From positions 1-46,285 of the forward strand of contig CASFNK010000002.1 in NCBI GenBank assembly GCA_949295995.1: DNA of 46,285 nucleotides. Reading direction: 5' to 3'. A program made the translations under genes and the position numbers. Positions 27,426 to 35,469 of this stretch are shown here, one piece after another. Within the stretch, counting starts at the first letter, position 1, and each line of letters opens with the position of its first letter. The notes under the pieces are model-generated. The model made no database searches. It was given only the letters and a program-made list of their open reading frames with translations, and had not been told where the DNA came from. The stretch is from an uncultured Pseudomonadota bacterium. GTDB taxonomy: Bacteria > Pseudomonadota > Alphaproteobacteria > RF32 > CAG-239.

Positions 27426-28445
27426 CTAATTATTTTTTAAGCTGTTAACTTTCATCAAAGCCAACGAATGAGCTGAAATATTGGCAATAGCTTGATTAAA
27501 ATTAATCTTAGCCTGAGCTTTATCCATCCAAACTTTTAAAATTTCGTTATCAGTAACAACCGGATTATTCATCTGGTGCAATTCATCCAAAGCCTGACGC
27601 AAATTACCTGCATCAACCAAACTTTTCACTTTTTTGAACATATTTTTATCTTGTTGTTCACTCTGCGGCACAGCCAAATCATTAACTCTTTTAACTTTCA
27701 CGACTTCGCTGAGTTTAATATTGAGTTTTTCTTTCCAGCTTTTTCCTTCCAAACTTTGTTTTTCACTAACTTTTAGCAAGTTTTTATAAATTTTTTGGAA
27801 TTGGGTTTGTAATTCATTTTGCGACATCACACCCTCATTTGCATAACGCAAAATAGTTGCGACATCATTTTGAATATCTTTATCATCTTTAGCCAATTGA
27901 TTTAAGATTTCGGCCTCATACACAAAATTCACCCCGTTGTCGGCACATTCACGCACCATCATGGTCGCGGTTAAAACCAAAGCGCCGTCATCACTGATTT
28001 TTGCCAAAGTATCTAATTTTTCTTCAATTTTATCCAGACGCGTAACAATTCCCAACACGGTAGCCACGTCAGCTTTAGAATTAATCACATTTAAATTTTG
28101 TTGTTCAATGGCCGAAATTTTATCTTCTACTTGAGACAAATCCAACTCAGAATTTGATTGTTGCTGCAAAGAATTAACCTGCATTTGCAATTGAGAAATC
28201 TGGCTTTGCAACAAAGAAATTTGCTGATAGAGCATATTTTCTCTTTGGTAAGCATTTTCTTCTTGCACAGAACTGGTCTTAACCCAATTCGTCATTTTTT
28301 GCACCAAAGCCGGATTTTTCCATACTCCATATCCAATCATACAAACAACGATTAAGGAAAAAGTCTTAAAAAACAGATGCCTATTTTTTGTTTGATTAGG
28401 TTGAATAGCATCAATTTCTTGTTTTTTTTCAGTATTTTTGACCAT
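27426..28445 (-). CDS. Mitofilin/Mic60-like inner-membrane protein (COG4223 type)
   Basis: A 339-residue protein with one N-terminal membrane helix (about 25-42), a long Gln-rich coiled coil (about 62-150) and a helical C-terminal domain with SLVDAGNLRQALDEL followed by a W...A..K helix (about 273-325). This architecture and C-terminal pattern match alphaproteobacterial Mic60/mitofilin homologues, which shape intracytoplasmic membranes and are related to the MICOS core. Those genes usually sit in hemC-hemD-mic60 divergent from tsaD; here the gene faces tsaD directly and hemC/hemD are absent. Sequence conservation is low, so an unrelated coiled-coil anchor remains possible. Confidence 0.65.
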   Translation of the reverse strand: MVKNTEKKQEIDAIQPNQTKNRHLFFKTFSLIVVCMIGYGVWKNPALVQKMTNWVKTSSVQEENAYQRENMLYQQISLLQSQISQLQMQVNSLQQQSNSELDLSQVEDKISAIEQQNLNVINSKADVATVLGIVTRLDKIEEKLDTLAKISDDGALVLTATMMVRECADNGVNFVYEAEILNQLAKDDKDIQNDVATILRYANEGVMSQNELQTQFQKIYKNLLKVSEKQSLEGKSWKEKLNIKLSEVVKVKRVNDLAVPQSEQQDKNMFKKVKSLVDAGNLRQALDELHQMNNPVVTDNEILKVWMDKAQAKINFNQAIANISAHSLALMKVNSLKNN

Positions 28446-28469
28446 ATTAAAATCCTTATGTGATAATTC

Positions 28470-28500
28470 TTGGCAACAATTTTTTTATAGTGTATATAAT
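28470..28500 (+). promoter_or_regulatory. Promoter of tsaD-nth
   Basis: TTGGCA (28470-28475) with TATATA at 17 bases (28493-28498) or a perfect TATAAT at 19 bases (28495-28500), 37 bases before the tsaD ATG, in the divergent spacer with the Mic60-like gene. Confidence 0.6.
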
Positions 28501-28536
28501 TTAAAAAAAACTGCAATACAAAAACGGATAAACAAC

Positions 28537-29613
28537 ATGTTAGTACTTGGGATAGAAAGCAGTTGCGACGAAACCGCGGCTGCCATAGTCAATGAGAAGA
28601 GAGAAATTTTAGGACAAAGCCTCCTTTCGCAAGAAGAACACAAAGTTTTTGGCGGCGTTGTACCTGAAATAGCGGCTCGTTCTCACTTAGACCATATAGA
28701 TGAAATTATTGAACATTGCGTTAACAAAGCCGGCATCAAGCTCGAAGATTTGGACGCCATAGCAGCCTCATCTGGACCGGGTTTAATCGGCGGAGTTGTT
28801 GTTGGTGTTATGGCAGCCAAAGCTTTGGCTCTGGCCTTAAACAAACCTTTCATTGCTGTCAATCACTTGGAAGGACACGCCCTTTGTGCCCGCCTGACCG
28901 AAGACGTTACTTACCCTTATTTATTGCTTTTAGTTTCGGGTGGACATTGTCAAATTTTGATTGTCAAAGGCGTTGGTGATTTTGAAAGACTAGGTACCAC
29001 CATTGATGATGCCGCCGGCGAAGCCTTTGATAAAGTAGCCAAAATGCTCAATCTTGGCTACCCCGGAGGTCCGATGATAGAAAAAATGGCCTCTGTCGGC
29101 AATCCGGACAGATTTCCTCTTCCTCGCCCTTTACTAAATTCAGGCGATTGCAATTTATCTTTTTCAGGCCTAAAAACAGCAGTCCGTAAGATTATTGAAT
29201 CTTATTCTCCCGATGGCAAAATAGAACATGCCATTATGCGTAAACGTGATGCCGCCGATATATGCGCCGCTTTTCAAACCGCTGCCACGGATTGTTTAAC
29301 CCACAAACTTGAAAAAGCCATTTCTTATTTCAAACAAAATTATCCCGAAGGTAAAGATTTGGTTGTTTCCGGAGGTGTTGCCGCCAATACGTTTTTAAGA
29401 GAAAGCCTTAAAAATTTAGCAGACAAACATAAACTTCAATTTTCAGCCCCGCCAATCAAATATTGTACCGATAACGGTGTAATGATTGCTTGGGCCGGAC
29501 TTGAAAGATTTCAAAAAGGTCTAACCGATTCGCTTGACTTCAAACCGCGTCCGCGTTGGCCGTTAGATGCCAATGCACCCAAAGCAGCCGGTGCCGGAGG
29601 AGTAAAAGCATGA
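28537..29613 (+). CDS. tsaD: tRNA N6-threonylcarbamoyladenosine synthase subunit TsaD
   Basis: A 358-residue Kae1/Qri7-family enzyme that transfers threonylcarbamoyl to A37 of ANN-decoding tRNAs. MLVLGIESSCDETA begins the protein, the metal ligands H110 and H114 lie in NHLEGH, and LLVSGGHCQI, GGPMIEK and SGGVAAN follow. The frame is open from 28438, but the family start is the ATG at 28537. Its partner TsaE is at 45204. It overlaps nth by the 4-base ATGA. gpsA, which commonly follows tsaD, is missing. Confidence 0.97.
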   Translation: MLVLGIESSCDETAAAIVNEKREILGQSLLSQEEHKVFGGVVPEIAARSHLDHIDEIIEHCVNKAGIKLEDLDAIAASSGPGLIGGVVVGVMAAKALALALNKPFIAVNHLEGHALCARLTEDVTYPYLLLLVSGGHCQILIVKGVGDFERLGTTIDDAAGEAFDKVAKMLNLGYPGGPMIEKMASVGNPDRFPLPRPLLNSGDCNLSFSGLKTAVRKIIESYSPDGKIEHAIMRKRDAADICAAFQTAATDCLTHKLEKAISYFKQNYPEGKDLVVSGGVAANTFLRESLKNLADKHKLQFSAPPIKYCTDNGVMIAWAGLERFQKGLTDSLDFKPRPRWPLDANAPKAAGAGGVKA

Positions 29614-30248
29614 TTCGCCCCTCTTCTGAAATTTTAGAGATTATGGATATCTTCAACCAAAGAGATCCAAATCCAAAATGCGAACTCAACTATACCAATG
29701 CTTATACTTTATTGGTTGCGGTTGTTTTGTCCGCTCAAAGCACCGATAAAGGAGTAAACAAAGCAACAAAAGAATTATTCAGGATAGCTGATACCCCACA
29801 AAAAATGCTTTCTCTTGGATTAGAAAAACTCAAAACTTACATCAAAACCATTGGTTTGTATAACAACAAAGCCAAAAACATCATTGCTTTGTCAGAAGAA
29901 CTTGTAAAAAATCATCAAGGAATTGTGCCCGAAGACAGAACTATTTTAGAAACCCTCCCCGGTGTTGGGCGAAAAACCGCTAATGTTGTGCTCAATGTTT
30001 GGTTTAATCAACCCACTTTAGCAGTTGATACCCATGTAATGCGTATTTCTCACCGTCTTAATTTGAGTGATGGCAAAACCCCACTTAACGTAGAAGAAGA
30101 TTTGCTTAAAGTTTTACCACAAAACTATGTAAAAAATGCCAACCACTGGCTGGTATTGTTTGGTCGCTATATATGCAAAGCCCAAAAACCAGATTGCATA
30201 AATTGTCCTCTACAAAAATTCTGCCATTCAGCAGATAAATTGATTTAA
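29610..30248 (+). CDS. nth: Endonuclease III
   Basis: A 212-residue DNA glycosylase/AP lyase for oxidised pyrimidines. The helix-hairpin-helix LPGVGRKTAN holds the catalytic Lys122, Asp140 sits in AVDTHVMR, and the C-terminal [4Fe-4S] ligands follow the C-x6-C-x2-C-x5-C pattern (189, 196, 199, 205). GGAGGAG precedes the ATG at 29610, which overlaps the tsaD stop; the longer open frame from 29556 is not the start. Ends in a bidirectional terminator. Confidence 0.97.
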   Translation: MIRPSSEILEIMDIFNQRDPNPKCELNYTNAYTLLVAVVLSAQSTDKGVNKATKELFRIADTPQKMLSLGLEKLKTYIKTIGLYNNKAKNIIALSEELVKNHQGIVPEDRTILETLPGVGRKTANVVLNVWFNQPTLAVDTHVMRISHRLNLSDGKTPLNVEEDLLKVLPQNYVKNANHWLVLFGRYICKAQKPDCINCPLQKFCHSADKLI

Positions 30249-30253
30249 AAAGC

Positions 30254-30288
30254 AAAAACCCTGAAAATTATTTCAGGGTTTTGTTTTT
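30254..30288. terminator. Bidirectional terminator between nth and the histidine phosphatase gene
   Basis: AAAACCCTGAAA (30255-30266) pairs with TTTCAGGGTTTT (30271-30282), with T-rich sequence after it on the plus strand. It overlaps the last codons and stop of the minus-strand gene ending at 30268. Confidence 0.8.
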
Positions 30289-30939
30289 GAAAATAGTACA
30301 GACTTTTTGCAAATCAAATTGTTCGTTCAATTTGTTAATTTCTTCCAGATAATCAAATACCTCTTCGGGATTAATATTTTTAACGCCGTCAAAGACTTTA
30401 TTGATATCTTTTCTTTTCGTACCAAAAAGCCTACTTTGATAAATACTCAACATATTTGGCTCAAAAGCTGGCAATTTAGAAACTTGAACTTTACCGGCAA
30501 ATATATTTTCCCAAGAATCACTTTCCAGCACCAAACACTCACCCGGTGCAACAAAATATGAAAACTTGAAAAAAAGATAGGACAAAGTATCAATCACCGG
30601 CAAATGAGTTACCAAATGCAGATGATTTAAGCCCAAACTTTCACATTGATTTTTCAATTCCTCCCATAAAATTCTAAGAGTACTTTCTGAAGCACTTTCA
30701 GTTAATTTATTTGTAAGAGTAATTTGGTTTTCATCCCCATCGGCACCGATTGCATTCAAACAAGCCGTAATTTTAGCCCTAGGCATTGGAGAAGAATAAA
30801 TTTTATCCACGCCTTCAGACAAACTTTTCAATTGTTTGCCCCGATAAAAAGCTTCAACCATACTATAGTCAAGCAACGGCATTGAACTCATAAAATCATA
30901 AGCACCATGCCTTCCGATTGTTAAAATTTTCTGTTTCAT
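30268..30939 (-). CDS. Histidine phosphatase superfamily protein (SixA-like)
   Basis: A 223-residue branch-2-free histidine phosphatase with the nucleophile motif RHG near residue 9, IYSSPMPRAKITA (the usual R-x-x-x-T/S-A segment), an acid in the middle (LTESASES) and the second catalytic His in LVTHLP. This matches SixA/phosphoglycerate-mutase-like phosphatases; the substrate is unknown. The C-terminal third is a Lys/Glu-rich extension not usual in SixA. The frame is open from 30996 but the hydrophobic leader encoded there looks spurious; ATG 30945 or 30939 is preferred. Downstream of dnaQ. Confidence 0.75.
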   Translation of the reverse strand: MKQKILTIGRHGAYDFMSSMPLLDYSMVEAFYRGKQLKSLSEGVDKIYSSPMPRAKITACLNAIGADGDENQITLTNKLTESASESTLRILWEELKNQCESLGLNHLHLVTHLPVIDTLSYLFFKFSYFVAPGECLVLESDSWENIFAGKVQVSKLPAFEPNMLSIYQSRLFGTKRKDINKVFDGVKNINPEEVFDYLEEINKLNEQFDLQKVCTIFKNKTLK

Positions 30940-31004
30940 AATCATATAAGTTAAATAATAAAAATATGAAAAGCAACATAAATGAAAGCAAATCAAAAGT
31001 CAAG

Positions 31005-31709
31005 CTATTCACTGCTTGGTTCTTTCAACCATACGGCATCTTTAATGTTTGCCGCCACAAAATCATTATGAGCCTGAATTTCTTCCGCACTCAAATCAAA
31101 ATTTCTGGCCGGTCTGAATTCTCTTTTTTGTTGTGAACTGTCAGCAAAAACCGTCGCATGAGAAATTTTTTTCTCTTCTTTCAACATACTAGGTTCTTGC
31201 CCACCTAAAAGCTCCAAATACACTTTAGCGAGCAAGTCAGCATCGAGCAAAGCACCATGCAAAGTACGTTCACTGTTATCGATTCCGTAACGCCGACACA
31301 AAGCATCCAAGTTAACCCTTGCACCGGGGAACAAAGTTCGGGCAATTTCCAAAGTATCCACTACCCTGTCCCAAGTAAACAAGGGCTTGCCAAGTTCTTT
31401 TAACTGTCCGTTTAAAAATCCGATATCAAAAGAAGCATTGTGCGCCACCAAAACGGCATCACCGACAAACTCCAGCCATTCATCAGCTACCTTAGAAAAA
31501 GTCGGAAAATCTTTCAAAAATTCATAATTTAACCCGTGAACCTTAAAAGCCTCTTCCGGCACTTCTCTCTCAGGGTTAATATATTGGTGATACGTTACAC
31601 CGGTCGGAATATGATTAATCAGCTCCACGGCACCGATTTCCACCAAACGGTCTCCTTCATCAACATTAAAACCAGTTGTTTCCGTATCAAATACAATTTC
31701 TCTAACCAT
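31005..31709 (-). CDS. dnaQ: DNA polymerase III epsilon subunit (3'-5' exonuclease)
   Basis: A 234-residue DEDDh proofreading exonuclease. Exo I FDTETTG (D8, E10) opens the protein, Exo II lies in LVAHNASFDIGFL and Exo III in HGALLDADLLA. The start at 31709 is fixed by GAGG upstream; six residues of the longer frame are dropped. It begins one base after the coaE stop. The coaE-dnaQ pair next to the origin is a common alphaproteobacterial arrangement. Confidence 0.96.
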   Translation of the reverse strand: MVREIVFDTETTGFNVDEGDRLVEIGAVELINHIPTGVTYHQYINPEREVPEEAFKVHGLNYEFLKDFPTFSKVADEWLEFVGDAVLVAHNASFDIGFLNGQLKELGKPLFTWDRVVDTLEIARTLFPGARVNLDALCRRYGIDNSERTLHGALLDADLLAKVYLELLGGQEPSMLKEEKKISHATVFADSSQQKREFRPARNFDLSAEEIQAHNDFVAANIKDAVWLKEPSSE

Positions 31710-31710
31710 A

Positions 31711-32292
31711 TTAATCCTCAATTTCACTTAACAAACAAATCAACTCGGCTTTGAGCACATTTAAGGGTTTGTTTGTATCAATCACCACATCAGCCAACAC
31801 TTTTTTATGTTCATTATTGAGTTGCACATTGTTAATTTTATCAAAATCCTCAGCCGAAATATTATCTCTCTTCATCACACGTTTTTTTTGTGTTTCATAA
31901 TCCACATCGGCAACAATCACCAAGTCGCAATATTTTTCCCACCCCATTTCGAATAATAAAGCCACATCTAAGAAAAACAAATCCTCATAAAAGGCATTTT
32001 TTCTTTTTAAATTTTTCAGTGTTTGTTTCAAAAAAGGGTGAATAAGACTTTCCAATAATTTTAACTGTTGATTATCATTAAAAACAATATTGCGTAACGC
32101 TCTTTTATTAACTTTTTCATTTTCCATAACAGATGGAAAATGTTGAGCGATAACTTTTATAAAATCTTTTTGATAATAAAGACGCCTAACCCAGCCATCA
32201 GCATCAAACACGCAAAACCCCATTTTACGAATAAGGTCAGCAAGCGTTGTTTTTCCACATCCAATAGACCCGGTAACAGCGATTAGTTTCAT
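31711..32292 (-). CDS. coaE: Dephospho-CoA kinase
   Basis: A 193-residue P-loop kinase catalysing the last step of coenzyme A synthesis. Walker A GSIGCGKT is at 8-15, FDAD in the substrate region at about 30, and LLFEMGWEKYCD, the usual CoaE middle motif, follows. GGAG seven bases before the ATG at 32292 fixes the start; the open frame runs back to 32340 across a DnaA box and is not used. First gene of coaE-dnaQ, transcribed away from the predicted origin. Confidence 0.96.
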   Translation of the reverse strand: MKLIAVTGSIGCGKTTLADLIRKMGFCVFDADGWVRRLYYQKDFIKVIAQHFPSVMENEKVNKRALRNIVFNDNQQLKLLESLIHPFLKQTLKNLKRKNAFYEDLFFLDVALLFEMGWEKYCDLVIVADVDYETQKKRVMKRDNISAEDFDKINNVQLNNEHKKVLADVVIDTNKPLNVLKAELICLLSEIED

Positions 32293-32513
32293 AAAAAATC
32301 TCCAAAAACAAAGGCTTGACTCACTTATGCACAAAAGCACTCAAAACTGTGTATAACCAGCCCTTCTTCAGTCTTTATACAAATTAATCACCACAATGTA
32401 AAATCTAATCATCTAAGTTACACACAAGCCTTGAATTGATTCACATTCTGGGGATAAAAAAGTTATATACAACGAACCAAAATTTGTATTTACATTTTGC
32501 GTCTAAAAATATT

Positions 32514-32572
32514 TTAACGATTCCTTAACCATTGTTTAATTTTAGTTAACACAATTATTAACAAAGCATTAA
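32514..32572. promoter_or_regulatory. Six helically phased TTAA half-sites (CtrA-like array) in oriC
   Basis: TTAA starts at 32514, 32525, 32536, 32546, 32558 and 32569, spaced 11, 11, 10, 12 and 11 bases. Three neighbouring pairs fit TTAA-N7-TTAA exactly, the CtrA recognition pattern that represses the Caulobacter origin. Several continue as TTAAC. A GANTC site lies in the first pair. No ctrA gene is in the window. Confidence 0.55.
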
Positions 32573-32708
32573 CATCTGCATAACTCTGAAGATAAAAACT
32601 TATCCACAAAACTCACAGGAATACACTAATAACTACATATTTTTTTTAAATTTATATTGGCAAGGCAGAATGTGCATAAAATTGCCCTAAAAAAACTCCA
32701 AACTTTAT

Positions 32709-32739
32709 TTGACAGTTTTAAATTTTAAGCATATATAAA
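32709..32739 (+). promoter_or_regulatory. Promoter of rho
   Basis: A consensus TTGACA (32709-32714), 17 bases, then TATATA (32732-32737), or TATAAA at 19 bases. It lies 74 bases before the rho ATG, on the rho side of the last DnaA box. Confidence 0.65.
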
Positions 32740-32812
32740 CTTATACTATCTAATATAGTTTCTACTTATTTATATTTCTTTAATATTAATTCCAATCATA
32801 TTTAAGGTTTCC

Positions 32813-34066
32813 ATGAATTTAAAAGAACTCAAGCAAAAGTCTCCAACGGAGTTATTAACTCAAGCGGAAGATTTAGGAATAGAAGATGCCTCTTCCATGC
32901 GCAAACAAGATTTAATGTTTGCCATTCTTAAAAAATTAGCAGACGATGATATTATCATTTCAGGCGAAGGCACAATAGAAGTCATGCCTGATGGTTTTGG
33001 TTTTTTAAGATCTGCAGAATCCAATTATCTTGCGGGTCCTGATGATATCTATGTTTCTCCTTCTCAGGTTAAAAAATTTGGTCTTCGCACCGGTGATACG
33101 GTTGAAGGAGAAATCAGAGGACCTAAAGATAACGAGCGTTATTTTGCCTTAACAAAAATAAACACCATTAACTTTGATAATCCGGAAAAATCAAAATTGC
33201 GTGTTAATTTTGACAACTTGACCCCATTATATCCGACCGAAAAATTAAACTTTGATATTATTTGCGGCGACAAAGACTATACCTGTCGTGTGATTGACTT
33301 GATTGCGCCGCAAGGCAAAGGTCAACGAGGACTTATTGTTGCGCCGCCCCGAACCGGTAAAACCGTAATGTTGCAAAACATCGCTCACGCTATTGCACAA
33401 AATCACCCTGAGGCTTATTTGATGGTTTTGCTGATTGATGAGCGTCCGGAAGAAGTAACCGATATGACCCGTTCCGTAAAAGGTGAAGTCATTTCATCTA
33501 CCTTTGATGAGCCGGCCTCTCGCCACGTTCAGGTTGCCGAAATGGTGATTGAAAAAGCCAAACGTTTGGTTGAAAACAAAAAAGACGTTGTCATTTTGCT
33601 CGATTCCATTACCCGTTTAGGCCGTGCCTATAATACGGTAATTCCATCATCAGGTAAGGTCTTGACCGGTGGTGTTGATGCCAATGCGCTGCAACGTCCG
33701 AAACGTATTTTAGGTGCTGCGCGTAATGTTGAAGAAGGTGGTTCTTTAACTATTATTGCCACAGCTTTGATTGATACCGGTTCAAGAATGGATGAAGTCA
33801 TTTTTGAAGAGTTCAAAGGAACCGGTAACTCAGAAATCATTTTGGATAGAAAATTAACCGACAAACGCTTATTCCCAACGATTGACATCACTCGTTCGGG
33901 CACCAGAAAAGAAGAGCTTTTGGTTGATAAAGCCACCTTGTCCAAGATGTGGGTTTTGCGCCGTGTATTAATGCAAATGGGTATGACCGACGGTATGGAA
34001 TTCTTGCTTGATAAATTAAAGCAAAGCAAAGACAATCAAGATTTCTTCAATACGATGAATTCTTAA
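32813..34066 (+). CDS. rho: Transcription termination factor Rho
   Basis: A 417-residue hexameric RNA helicase. The N-terminal Rho domain ([23 protein letters not shown]), the RNA-binding cold-shock-like part ([29 protein letters not shown]), Walker A APPRTGKT and [16 protein letters not shown] are all present; length is standard. No strong Shine-Dalgarno is seen (GGTTTCC before ATG). It reads away from oriC and ends in a terminator. rho beside mnmE/mnmG and the origin is typical of the class. Confidence 0.98.
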   Translation: MNLKELKQKSPTELLTQAEDLGIEDASSMRKQDLMFAILKKLADDDIIISGEGTIEVMPDGFGFLRSAESNYLAGPDDIYVSPSQVKKFGLRTGDTVEGEIRGPKDNERYFALTKINTINFDNPEKSKLRVNFDNLTPLYPTEKLNFDIICGDKDYTCRVIDLIAPQGKGQRGLIVAPPRTGKTVMLQNIAHAIAQNHPEAYLMVLLIDERPEEVTDMTRSVKGEVISSTFDEPASRHVQVAEMVIEKAKRLVENKKDVVILLDSITRLGRAYNTVIPSSGKVLTGGVDANALQRPKRILGAARNVEEGGSLTIIATALIDTGSRMDEVIFEEFKGTGNSEIILDRKLTDKRLFPTIDITRSGTRKEELLVDKATLSKMWVLRRVLMQMGMTDGMEFLLDKLKQSKDNQDFFNTMNS

Positions 34067-34072
34067 AAAAAC

Positions 34073-34100
34073 AAAAGCCTCCCGATTGGGAGGCTTTTTT
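34073..34100 (+). terminator. Terminator after rho
   Basis: AAAAGCCTCCC (34073-34083) pairs with GGGAGGCTTTT (34088-34098) and a T run follows. Confidence 0.88.
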
Positions 34101-34530
34101 AATTAATCATCACCGCAGCAAAAAATATGGCAATGATAAAAACCAACATTGTTGCTGGATACCTTGGCTTGTTGGCTGAGCGATACCCTAATTGGTAAAC
34201 AATCACCGGCACGTATGCATCTAACAAGCACAATAAACCGGTAACAGTAAGCAGAGCCACAATTGAACTTGTAATATTCTGAGCCAAGTTCATCAACCCT
34301 GGCAATGCCATAAAACAACAAAATGCCAGATAAGAGATTGTGGTGTTAAACCATGGAATATTTTTAGGATTTTTCGTTGACCTGTTATAAATACACAGGT
34401 AACTTACCGCTAAAATTACCGCGCAAAACATATAAACGCGGTCATAATCAGTAACTAAACCCCAAATCAACAAAACAGTTGCCGCAATGTTAATCAGGCA
34501 ACGAAGTAACGTTTCTGTTTTCATATACAT
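34099..34530 (-). CDS. Small multi-pass membrane protein, unknown function
   Basis: A 143-residue protein with four predicted membrane helices (about 8-25, 31-48, 62-90 and 120-142) and short loops; a basic loop (YNRSTKNPKN) lies after the second helix. No charged residues sit inside helices, so a channel or carrier role is not suggested by sequence. I do not recognise the family. ATGs at 34530 and 34524 are both possible and neither has a clear Shine-Dalgarno. Its stop lies in the rho terminator. Confidence 0.7.
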   Translation of the reverse strand: MYMKTETLLRCLINIAATVLLIWGLVTDYDRVYMFCAVILAVSYLCIYNRSTKNPKNIPWFNTTISYLAFCCFMALPGLMNLAQNITSSIVALLTVTGLLCLLDAYVPVIVYQLGYRSANKPRYPATMLVFIIAIFFAAVMIN

Positions 34531-34597
34531 AATTCTTAAGTATTAATAATGAATATTTTCCGAGATTTATGCCACTTTTTGTGTATTTTGTCAAATA

Positions 34598-35275
34598 TTA
34601 AATTTCATAGAGAAAGTCTTTGAATTGTTGCATAGTTTCGAAAATATGTTTAACGCCGAGTTGTTTGATTTTTTCTATATACTGCGGAGATTTGTTCATT
34701 TCACAGCCCACAAAAGCCACCACATACATACCTGCTCTTAATCCGGCAGTCATTCCGGCAAGAGAATCCTCAATCACCACGCAGTCTTGAGGGGAAACCC
34801 CCATGTTTTGAGCAGCGAAAAGAAATAACTCCGGCTCTGGTTTTCCATGTTCAACCATATCTGCGGTAAAGAGATTTTTTTGTGAGATATACTTATTCCA
34901 AAAGCCGATAGTTTTGAGTTTTTCAATGCTTTTTGACAAGATACCGCCCGTAGCGACACAATGTAAAAAATCTTTGCTTTGTAAAATTTCTTCCACCCCT
35001 TCGACAGGAGGAAACCCTTCAGCCATAATTTTCATATCCATGGCTAAGCTATCAACCCAAAATTTATCATCTGTCTTCAAACCGATTTTATCCAAGTTCA
35101 TGCGTTTGGTTTTATCACTCATTCCCCCAAGATAATGATTGGTTGTTTCAAAATCCCAATTTAACCCGAAAACTTTGTTGACCATTAACCGGCGATTTTC
35201 AATCCATAATTTTTCGGTATCGGCCATAACACCGTCAAAATCCCAGATGATTAATTTTTTAGAATGTTTATTCAT
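34598..35275 (-). CDS. HAD-superfamily phosphatase/phosphoglucomutase-like (subfamily IA)
   Basis: A 225-residue HAD hydrolase with the nucleophile motif DFDGVMADTE (Asp12, Asp14), a helical cap (about 18-85), motif II Thr in CVATGG, motif III Lys in KPEPELF and motif IV VIEDSLAGM. The pattern is that of beta-phosphoglucomutase and sugar-phosphate phosphatases; the substrate cannot be set. Monocistronic, divergent from mnmE. Confidence 0.82.
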   Translation of the reverse strand: MNKHSKKLIIWDFDGVMADTEKLWIENRRLMVNKVFGLNWDFETTNHYLGGMSDKTKRMNLDKIGLKTDDKFWVDSLAMDMKIMAEGFPPVEGVEEILQSKDFLHCVATGGILSKSIEKLKTIGFWNKYISQKNLFTADMVEHGKPEPELFLFAAQNMGVSPQDCVVIEDSLAGMTAGLRAGMYVVAFVGCEMNKSPQYIEKIKQLGVKHIFETMQQFKDFLYEI

Positions 35276-35469
35276 TTGCTACTTTCATTAGAAAAAACTG
35301 AGTCCGTGTAAAGCCCACAGGTGAGAATTTTACCTATTTTATAAGGAAACACTTAAACAAAAGTAAAAAACCGCTCCAAAGTCAAAAAAACGCCTTTTAT
35401 GAGAATTTGCTGTTTTTTTCAGAATTTTGTGTTATATTCAGCCCAAATTAAAATAAACAGGATAAAAAG

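Larger units (their letters stand above)
32293..32812. other. Predicted chromosomal replication origin (oriC)
   Basis: A 520-base AT-rich gap between divergent coaE and rho. Four perfect DnaA boxes (TTATNCACA) lie at 32325-32333 (+), 32348-32356 (-), 32600-32608 (+) and 32671-32679 (-). One-mismatch boxes lie at 32375, 32418, 32449 (-), 32463 and 32575 (-). An AT-only-like tract (32641-32657) and a longer one (32715-32790) could unwind. GANTC (CcrM-type) sites occur at 32318, 32438 and 32519. Position near coaE-dnaQ, rho, mnmG, parAB and parS is what is known for alphaproteobacterial origins. Function is inferred; no strand-skew curve was computed. Confidence 0.82.

Noticed and set aside
28438..28536. 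Longer N-terminus for TsaD
   Set aside because: It would cover the tsaD promoter; the family starts at MLVLGIESSCDET.
32293..32340. CoaE start at 32340
   Set aside because: It would add 16 residues before the Walker A, lacks a ribosome site and crosses a DnaA box.
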